Shown here: positions 58,843 through 64,000 of the stretch, piece after piece
Position numbering within the stretch: position 1 is the first letter of the stretch
Layout of the letters: every line of letters starts with the position of its first letter
Source: Lactobacillaceae bacterium L1_55_11
GTDB lineage: Bacteria; Bacillota; Bacilli; Lactobacillales; Lactobacillaceae
DNA length: 64,000 nucleotides
NCBI GenBank assembly: GCA_029433155.1
Contig: JAQYTT010000002.1
Coordinates: 186,001 to 250,000 of the forward strand
Reading direction: 5' to 3'
Position numbers and translations under genes: made by a program
Notes under the pieces: generated by a model
Told to the model about the DNA's origin: nothing
The model's database searches: none
What the model saw: only the letters and a program-made list of their open reading frames with translations

Positions 58843-59703
58843 ATGACAAAGAAAAATTGGATAATTACAATGATTAGCGCTGCCATTATCGGGGCGCTCT
58901 TGGTCTTGTTAGCCATCCAACCTAACTCCTGGTACCAGCAGCGTTTGGGTATGGCCCATCAAAGCAACGCGGCCGGCAAGGCGACCGTGGCCGCGACCGC
59001 CTACGTCAGTGATGACCCGGCGACCCGGGCCTATGACAAGGTCAAAGCCAGTGTGGTGACCGTCCAAAACCTGCAGAAGGTGCCATCCCTGTCCCAGGGA
59101 GCCGGGGCCTTTAACAGCCAGGACCAGCAAAATAGTAACAATAGCCTGCAGACGGCTTCCGAAGGGTCGGGTGTGGTCTATAAGGTTTCGGGCGGTTACG
59201 CCTATATCATCACCAACAACCACGTCATCGACGGTTCTTCGGCCGTCCAGCTGATTTCGTCCGATGGCCAGAAGATTAGTGGTACGGTGGTGGGCACCGA
59301 TGCTTCTAAGGATTTGGCCATCGTGAAGGCCCAGACTTCGGTCTTTAAGACCGCGGCCCAGTTTGCCGATGTGAAGGACTTAGAAGCCGGTCAACAGGTC
59401 TTGGCTATTGGTTCACCGCTGGGATCCAACTATGCCTCAACCATGACCAGCGGCATTATTTCGGCGGTGCGGCGGCAGCTAACCAGCGCTGATACCGGTG
59501 GAGCAGCCTTGACCGCCATCCAAACCGATGCGGCCATCAACCCCGGTAACTCCGGTGGCGCCTTGGTCAATCTCTCCGGTCAGGTGGTCGGCATCAACTC
59601 AGCCAAGATTTCGGCTGGGGCCGATGGGACCAGTGTCGAAGGAATCGGCTTTGCCATTCCAGCCGACATTGTCCAAAGCTTTATCCAAAGTAATGAGAAA
59701 TAA
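58843..59703 (+). CDS. htrA: HtrA-like serine protease without PDZ domain
   Basis: 286 residues: N-terminal transmembrane anchor (about 7-25), then a trypsin-like domain with His in ITNNHVIDGS, Asp in DASKDLAIVK and Ser in NPGNSGGALVN. The protein ends at GFAIPADIVQSFIQSNEK, where the protease domain finishes; the C-terminal PDZ domain of ordinary HtrA/DegP proteins is missing and the stop is immediately followed by a terminator. It degrades misfolded exported proteins. It lies 23 bases after the kinase gene and is a likely target of that two-component system. Confidence 0.93.
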   Translation: MTKKNWIITMISAAIIGALLVLLAIQPNSWYQQRLGMAHQSNAAGKATVAATAYVSDDPATRAYDKVKASVVTVQNLQKVPSLSQGAGAFNSQDQQNSNNSLQTASEGSGVVYKVSGGYAYIITNNHVIDGSSAVQLISSDGQKISGTVVGTDASKDLAIVKAQTSVFKTAAQFADVKDLEAGQQVLAIGSPLGSNYASTMTSGIISAVRRQLTSADTGGAALTAIQTDAAINPGNSGGALVNLSGQVVGINSAKISAGADGTSVEGIGFAIPADIVQSFIQSNEK

Positions 59704-59736
59704 AAAAGCCAGACAAAACTGTCTGGCTTTTTTATT
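59698..59736. terminator. Bidirectional terminator, left copy flanking the AAA+ gene
   Basis: AAATAAAAAAGCCAGACA, AA, then ACTGTCTGGCTTTTTTA. 59698-59729 is identical to 60910-60941 except for two loop bases. It serves htrA on the plus strand and the AAA+ gene on the minus strand; the AAA+ stop codon lies in its T tract. Confidence 0.9.
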
Positions 59737-60808
59737 TTTCATAATAATAATCTAAAAATTCTTTGAAGTAAGGTAGCTTATATTGTAATAATCCCTGACC
59801 AACCGCTTTAAATATTTCTGCATTAATTAAGCGAATTCTGTAAGTCGAGATAGTATTGTCATCCATTGCGCTTTCTTCTTTTAGTCTACTTATCGTAATA
59901 TTTTTATCATCAAATGCAACCCTTGACGCTTTTAATACAACTCGATCGTTCTTCGATAAGTCGTTAATCATTGGCTCATAAATTTCTTTGAATAAACGTT
60001 TTTTGGATAATGCTAAAGCATCATCAATGTCCGTACTTTGATAAGCCTTCTTATCGATAAACCAGACGTAGAAACCAATTAATTGAAATAAAAAGGCATA
60101 ATTAAACGTATCTTCTACCATTTTACTAATCAACACGATGTTCATGCGTTTTCCAAATACCTGTTGATAGTTAGTTAAAATATCTTGTTCATTCAGTTGT
60201 GAAATATGGACTTGATTAGCGCGCTTGAAAAAAGTTAAAACAGCGTCATTTAACATATCATTAACAGCACTTGGCAAACCAGCCATCAATGTTGCCACTG
60301 GAAGGGACTGCATTTTCCATTGCTGATAAGCCGCGACATAATCACGAAGTGCTGCCGAATGTTTTTGGACTTCATCGATTGCTATTACAACCGTAATGCC
60401 TAACTCTTGAGCAAGACTCAAAATATCCTCAACTTCATACCGAAACGATGTCACTTTAGTAGAGGCTTCATAGTTAACATCAAGGATTGAGGGAATTTTA
60501 AATGAAATTGACTTAAATTTTGGTAAACGCTGAATTTTACGCTGTAAACCTGAGATGATTTCCATTAACATCTCGCTTGTACCAGCATTAACTGATACAA
60601 CAACAATATCATCTCGTTTCATTGTCTTTTGGATAACATCCGATATTATAGTGGTTTTCCCAGAACCGCGAATACCAGTTATAATTGTTTCACGCCAATT
60701 ATCATTGGTATGCTTTAATCCTTCTATGAATTTATCACTTATATCGCTGTTAGTCATATAATATTTAGGCACTACACCAAATGCTGGGTTATATGGGTTC
60801 TCTGTCAT
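59732..60808 (-). CDS. Solitary AAA+ ATPase (NPxxPxFGxxP family)
   Basis: 358 residues. The N-terminus is NPYNPAFGVVPKYY, the NPxxPxFG opening of a broad bacterial family usually named only ATP-binding protein. Walker A is GIRGSGKT (45-52), Walker B is VVIAIDEVQK (about 139-148). A helical lid follows, and a C-terminal winged-helix-like part contains SRLKEESAMDDNTISTYRIR. The overall plan is that of ORC/STAND-like ATPases. The gene is markedly AT-rich against its surroundings, stands alone, and is bounded by two copies of one terminator with iterated motifs before the start. Ribosome binding site AAAGG. Function unknown. Confidence 0.8.
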   Translation of the reverse strand: MTENPYNPAFGVVPKYYMTNSDISDKFIEGLKHTNDNWRETIITGIRGSGKTTIISDVIQKTMKRDDIVVVSVNAGTSEMLMEIISGLQRKIQRLPKFKSISFKIPSILDVNYEASTKVTSFRYEVEDILSLAQELGITVVIAIDEVQKHSAALRDYVAAYQQWKMQSLPVATLMAGLPSAVNDMLNDAVLTFFKRANQVHISQLNEQDILTNYQQVFGKRMNIVLISKMVEDTFNYAFLFQLIGFYVWFIDKKAYQSTDIDDALALSKKRLFKEIYEPMINDLSKNDRVVLKASRVAFDDKNITISRLKEESAMDDNTISTYRIRLINAEIFKAVGQGLLQYKLPYFKEFLDYYYEK

Positions 60809-60821
60809 GATAATTAATACC

Positions 60822-60898
60822 TTTACTATTCTTTACTATTTTTATTTTATTTTACTATTCTTTACTATTTTTATTTTATTTTACTATTCTTTACTATT
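60822..60898. repeat. Iterated 9-bp motif in 29-bp tandem units upstream of AAA+ gene
   Basis: TTTACTATT occurs six times, at 60822, 60832, 60851, 60861, 60880 and 60890: three pairs 10 bp apart within units repeated every 29 bp, all in one orientation. Spacings of about one and three helical turns put all copies on one face of the DNA. The array ends 13 bp before the AAA+ ATG (minus strand). Confidence 0.9.
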
Positions 60899-60909
60899 TG
60901 TGGAAAGTA

Positions 60910-60946
60910 AAATAAAAAAGCCAGACAGCACTGTCTGGCTTATTTA
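60910..60946. terminator. Terminator, right copy flanking the AAA+ gene (serves thioredoxin)
   Basis: AAATAAAAAAGCCAGACA, GC, ACTGTCTGGCTT. On the minus strand the hairpin is followed by TTTTTTATTTTAC, a functional tail for the thioredoxin gene that ends at 60951. Confidence 0.88.
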
Positions 60947-60950
60947 GTAT

Positions 60951-61280
60951 TTAAGCGACGGTACTGGCGTACCAGTCCAGCACTTCTTGGGGCTTTAGGC
61001 GTTCACCGTGACCAAGCTGGGCCACCTTCTTACCGTCCTCAAAGAGGACAAAGCTCGGAATGCCGCGCAAGCCGTACTTAGTGGCAATGTCCAGGTTGTC
61101 GTCGCGGTCAGCATCCACCCAGTTGGCAGTCTTAGTGACCACGTCCTTAATGTTTTGGACGAAAGGCTTAATCACCTTGCAGTCCCCACACCAATCGGCT
61201 GACAGAAACACCAGGTTCCGACCAGGCTGATCAATGACTTTTTGAATCTCAGCGTTTGAATTTTGTTTTGGTTCGTACAT
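60951..61280 (-). CDS. Thioredoxin-like protein (CGDC active site)
   Basis: 109-residue cytosolic thioredoxin fold. The active site is SADWCGDCKVIKPF (Cys about 31 and 34), giving CGDC rather than the classical CGPC; the cis-Pro is in LRGIPSFVLFEDGK. This variant is common in lactobacillar thioredoxin-like proteins and should have a shifted redox potential. Strong ribosome binding site AAAGGAGG. It was probably the direct convergent neighbour of htrA before the AAA+ gene arrived. Confidence 0.92.
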   Translation of the reverse strand: MYEPKQNSNAEIQKVIDQPGRNLVFLSADWCGDCKVIKPFVQNIKDVVTKTANWVDADRDDNLDIATKYGLRGIPSFVLFEDGKKVAQLGHGERLKPQEVLDWYASTVA

Positions 61281-61450
61281 GAAAAGAGGCCTCCTTTGGC
61301 AAACAGTATACCACAGCGGACCTGGGTTTACCCAGTTGTGCCCAGCCTTGTGCCAGGTAAGTGAAAAAGGGCATAAAGTGGTTTTTTTATAGGGTAAAGT
61401 GGCGTAAAATGTGGGGGTATTACCATCACATTTTTTGGGAGTTTTAGAAT

Positions 61451-63295
61451 ATGTTTCGCAATCTTAAGCGGATTATCATTGGCCGACCACTCAAGACCTT
61501 AGACGAGGGTAGTCAGTCATTGAGTCGCTCCAAGGCCCTGGCCTTGCTGTCTTCTGATGCCCTGTCCTCAGTGGCCTATGGAACTGAGTCGATTACGGCG
61601 ACCTTGATTACGGCCGGTGCCGTAGCCCTTTGGCTGCAGATTCCAATCGCCCTGGTAATCTTGGTCCTTCTGGGCGCAATTGTCCTCAGTTACCGCCAAA
61701 TCATCCACGCCTACCCATCTGGTGGGGGTGCCTATGCGGTGGCTAGCAAGAACTGGGGACCTAAGGTTGGCCTGGTAGCCGGTGGCTCGCTGCTGGTTGA
61801 TTACATGTTGACGGTGGCGGTTTCAGCGTCGGCGGCCGCAGATGCGATTACGGCGGCCTTTCCGGCCTTACTCCATTTTACGGTGCCAATTTCGATTTTT
61901 ATCATTCTCTTGCTGACGGCGATGAACCTGCGTGGTGTCCGGGAAAGTGCCAACTTCTTGATGGTGCCGGTTTACTTCTTTATCGTGGTTTTGACGGGGA
62001 TGTTGCTCTGGGGACTCTTCCAGGTGGCCACTGGGCAGCTGCCTTACCATGCGGCCGCCCGGATTGGAACTGACTTTAGCGGTTTGAGTGTCATCTTTGT
62101 CCTACGGGCCTTCTCGAGCGGATCTTCATCCCTGACTGGGGTGGAGGCCATTTCCAACGCGGTGCCTAACTTCCGGCCACCCAAGGAGAAGCACGCCGCT
62201 TCAACCTTGGCGATGATGGCCATTATCCTGGCGGCCTTCTTTGCCGGGGTAACCTTCTTTAGTTACTGGTTGGGTATCCAGCCTAATGGTTCTTCGACGG
62301 TTTTGTCCCAGATTGCCAGTCAAACCTTTGGCGGCCACAACTTTGGCTTTTACTTGGTCCAGCTGGCCACGGCGATGATCTTGGCGGTGGCGGCCAATAC
62401 TGGTTTCTCGGCCTTTCCAATGCTAGCCTTGAACCTAGCCCGGGATAAGTACCTGCCTCATCTGTACATGGACCGGGGTGACCGTCTGGGTTATTCCAAC
62501 GGAATTCTGTCCTTGTCAATCGGGGCGATGATTTTGACCCTGATTTTCCATGGGTCGACTGATAATTTGATTCCGCTCTATGCGGTCGGGGTTTTCGTAC
62601 CCTTCACGCTGTCTCAGTCAGGCATGATTGTCCACTGGATGCGTAACAAGCCTAAGAATTGGCTCTTTAAGGCCACAATTAACTTTGTCGGCGCCTTCAT
62701 GTCGGCCGCCCTAGTGGTTGTGCTCTTCGTGACCCGGATGAACCATGTTTGGCCTTATCTGATTATCATGCCATTGATTATGGCCATGTTCCTGAAGATT
62801 AAGCACCACTACACCAGCATTGGTGCCCAGCTGCGCTTGCAGTATGGTGACCAAAGCGAGGAACTCAAGCACCACTACGATGGCTCGACCGTGATTGTTC
62901 TGGTTTCGGGGATGACCCGGGTGACGGCCGAAGCGGTCGATTATGCCCGCTCGATTGGGGACGAAATCGTGGCCATGCACGTCAGCTTTGACACGTATCC
63001 GGAACGGGAGGCTAGGATTGGTCGCCAGTTCAAGGAAGATTTCCCTGATATTCGTTACGTGGATGTGCACACGGCTTACCGGTCAATTATTAAGCCAGTC
63101 GAAGGCTTTGTGGCCAAGGTGGCCAAGCGGGCCCATGATCATAATGAGTCGGTGACGGTGGTGATTCCACAGTTCGTGCCGAAGAAACCTTGGCAAAACA
63201 TCCTGCATAACCAGAGTTCTTTCCGGTTGCGCGGGGCGCTGTCAGCCAAGGATGGCATCACGATTGCGACCTATTACTATCACCTTTCTGATTAA
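61451..63295 (+). CDS. APC-superfamily permease with C-terminal cytosolic domain (KimA-like)
   Basis: 614 residues. About twelve hydrophobic helices (to about residue 455), opening RPLKTLDEGSQSLSRSKALALLSSDALSSVAYGTES, then a cytosolic alpha/beta domain of about 150 residues with Usp-like texture (STVIVLVSGMTRVTAEAVDYAR). Length and layout resemble KimA-type potassium importers and their relatives; sequence alone does not separate potassium from amino-acid transport. GGGAG precedes the ATG. The upstream region has no c-di-AMP riboswitch that I can recognise. Confidence 0.82.
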   Translation: MFRNLKRIIIGRPLKTLDEGSQSLSRSKALALLSSDALSSVAYGTESITATLITAGAVALWLQIPIALVILVLLGAIVLSYRQIIHAYPSGGGAYAVASKNWGPKVGLVAGGSLLVDYMLTVAVSASAAADAITAAFPALLHFTVPISIFIILLLTAMNLRGVRESANFLMVPVYFFIVVLTGMLLWGLFQVATGQLPYHAAARIGTDFSGLSVIFVLRAFSSGSSSLTGVEAISNAVPNFRPPKEKHAASTLAMMAIILAAFFAGVTFFSYWLGIQPNGSSTVLSQIASQTFGGHNFGFYLVQLATAMILAVAANTGFSAFPMLALNLARDKYLPHLYMDRGDRLGYSNGILSLSIGAMILTLIFHGSTDNLIPLYAVGVFVPFTLSQSGMIVHWMRNKPKNWLFKATINFVGAFMSAALVVVLFVTRMNHVWPYLIIMPLIMAMFLKIKHHYTSIGAQLRLQYGDQSEELKHHYDGSTVIVLVSGMTRVTAEAVDYARSIGDEIVAMHVSFDTYPEREARIGRQFKEDFPDIRYVDVHTAYRSIIKPVEGFVAKVAKRAHDHNESVTVVIPQFVPKKPWQNILHNQSSFRLRGALSAKDGITIATYYYHLSD

Positions 63296-63313
63296 GGGTA
63301 AAGGAGGACGACG

Positions 63314-63496
63314 ATGATGGATAAGTGGATTCTATTTTTTATTTGGGTAGTGATTGCCATGTCGGCGTCCACCGTCGGTTTGGTGCTGATTATGCGCTGG
63401 TACTACCGCGAGGTAGCCAAGATTAAAAAGCAGCAGGCCGCCCACGAAAAACACGACCAGGACGAACTGGACCGTGAAGAAAAAGATAATGACTGA
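63314..63496 (+). CDS. Small single-helix membrane protein (60 aa)
   Basis: One transmembrane helix (residues about 4-27) and a strongly charged cytosolic tail (KIKKQQAAHEKHDQDELDRE). AAAGGAGG lies before two adjacent ATG codons (63314 and 63317). It begins 18 bases after the permease stop and shares its transcript, so it may be an accessory of that transporter. A terminator follows. No family recognised. Confidence 0.75.
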   Translation: MMDKWILFFIWVVIAMSASTVGLVLIMRWYYREVAKIKKQQAAHEKHDQDELDREEKDND

Positions 63497-63497
63497 T

Positions 63498-63530
63498 AAA
63501 ATCGGAATGTGAGAGCATTCCGATTTTTTG
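63498..63530 (+). terminator. Terminator after permease operon
   Basis: AAAATCGGAATG-TGAGAG-CATTCCGATTTTTTG. Confidence 0.93.
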
Positions 63531-63547
63531 TTAGGGAGCTGTGTTTT

Positions 63548-64000
63548 ATGTCCAGTGAAAAGGAACGTACTAAAAAATTAACCCGTGTTTTAGACCAAGA
63601 TTTAGAACGATTTAACCAAGCAAACGCTAAAAAACATGCGGAGTTAATCATTCCCGAAGATGTAAAAGAATTCCTTGTCACCACTGCCGCAACTAAGTTT
63701 TTTGGTGAATCGGCATTTCAGAGTTTTCTTGAAAAAGAGCTGTTTAACCTATTTCCTGAAGGTTATCTTGCCCAGCATCCTAAAGCGCAGGATTTTACTG
63801 TTAGTTTAGAAAACGGGGAGCTGACTAGATGGGTTGAATCTCCATTAACTGTTAAGACTGATCCCTTTGTAGTGGGTGAATATCATGGTGTGTTTAGAAT
63901 TTTCGGTCAAAAAGTGACTAAAAAAGAGTACCAGCACTACCTTGAAAGTAATGTGATGCCCGCAGGTGTGCAGTCGCCCTTTGATACTTGGGTTAGAAAC
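63548..64000 (+). CDS. Unrecognised protein, N-terminal part
   Basis: An open frame of 151 codons running off the right edge, from ATG 63548 with TAGGGAG eight bases upstream. It begins MSSEKERTKKLTRVLDQDLE and continues as a soluble, charged protein without signal peptide or transmembrane segment; later it reads VVGEYHGVFRIFGQKV. Base composition is AT-richer than the preceding permease. I do not recognise the family, and the C-terminus is missing. Confidence 0.65.
   Translation, partial: MSSEKERTKKLTRVLDQDLERFNQANAKKHAELIIPEDVKEFLVTTAATKFFGESAFQSFLEKELFNLFPEGYLAQHPKAQDFTVSLENGELTRWVESPLTVKTDPFVVGEYHGVFRIFGQKVTKKEYQHYLESNVMPAGVQSPFDTWVRN

Noticed and set aside
61379-61415. MraZ boxes upstream of the permease
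   Set aside because: GTGG strings occur but the spacing (20 and 12 bp) is not the regular 10-bp series of MraZ sites, and the gene is not part of a dcw cluster.

Overview
This 64 kb window comes from a low-to-moderate GC Gram-positive bacterium, almost certainly a member of the Lactobacillaceae. The evidence is a complete dltXABCD operon, a T-box in front of valS, KxYKxGKxW and LysM/CAP surface proteins, a mevalonate-pathway HMG-CoA reductase, Mn-catalase, an Nramp Mn transporter, a type II-A CRISPR-Cas locus and strong AGGAGG-type ribosome binding sites. I cannot fix the species from the sequence alone.

Layout. 1-1.6 kb: end of an ammonium transporter, then a LytTR regulator/DUF3021 pair behind a textbook LytTR double site. 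1.6-3.2 kb: a candidate small RNA and a wall-anchored adhesin. 3.2-10.5 kb: a type II-A CRISPR-Cas system (cas9, antisense tracrRNA, cas1-cas2-csn2, 19 repeats and 18 spacers). 10.5-14 kb: three very small proteins, the hexulose-phosphate pair hxlA-hxlB, an NmrA-type oxidoreductase and a small membrane protein. 14-19 kb: Mn-catalase, proB broken by a one-base frameshift, proA, gshA. 19-26.5 kb: nucleoside transporter, membrane and LysM proteins, a three-gene LXG (type VII effector-like) cassette, an esterase and a NEAT-domain protein. 26.5-38.8 kb: T-box valS, a stand-alone fabH, LysM-CAP protein, MacB-like ABC transporter, LCP ligase, then the tight cluster ppx, mvaA, IpaB/EvcA-like gene and a cysteine-free sirtuin. 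38.8-43.6 kb: CDF efflux, mntH-usp behind a long structured leader, an aminotransferase, tRNA-Leu. 43.7-49.6 kb: a large CAP coiled-coil wall protein, a TPM/LemA pair, and an EIIC-like permease overlapping a DUF915 hydrolase. 49.7-56.8 kb: dltXABCD, acpS, alr, an antitoxin-less mazF, GNAT. 56.8-61.3 kb: two-component system with a PDZ-less HtrA, a solitary AAA+ ATPase lying between two copies of one terminator and behind six short iterated motifs, then a thioredoxin. 61.4-64 kb: a KimA-like permease, a small membrane protein and the start of an unrecognised gene.

Functional themes are cell-envelope construction (dlt, LCP, CAP/LysM, adhesins, HtrA), manganese and oxidative defence (Mn-catalase, MntH, Usp, gshA, thioredoxin) and defence against phage (CRISPR-Cas, possibly the AAA+ cassette). 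A shared 14-bp palindrome, TTATCA-A(T/G)-TGATAA, lies upstream of both Mn-catalase and mntH, which suggests common control. The strongest leads are this palindrome, the AAA+ island with duplicated flanking terminators and iterons, the LXG cassette, the structured mntH leader, the cas9 inverted repeat and the proB frameshift.
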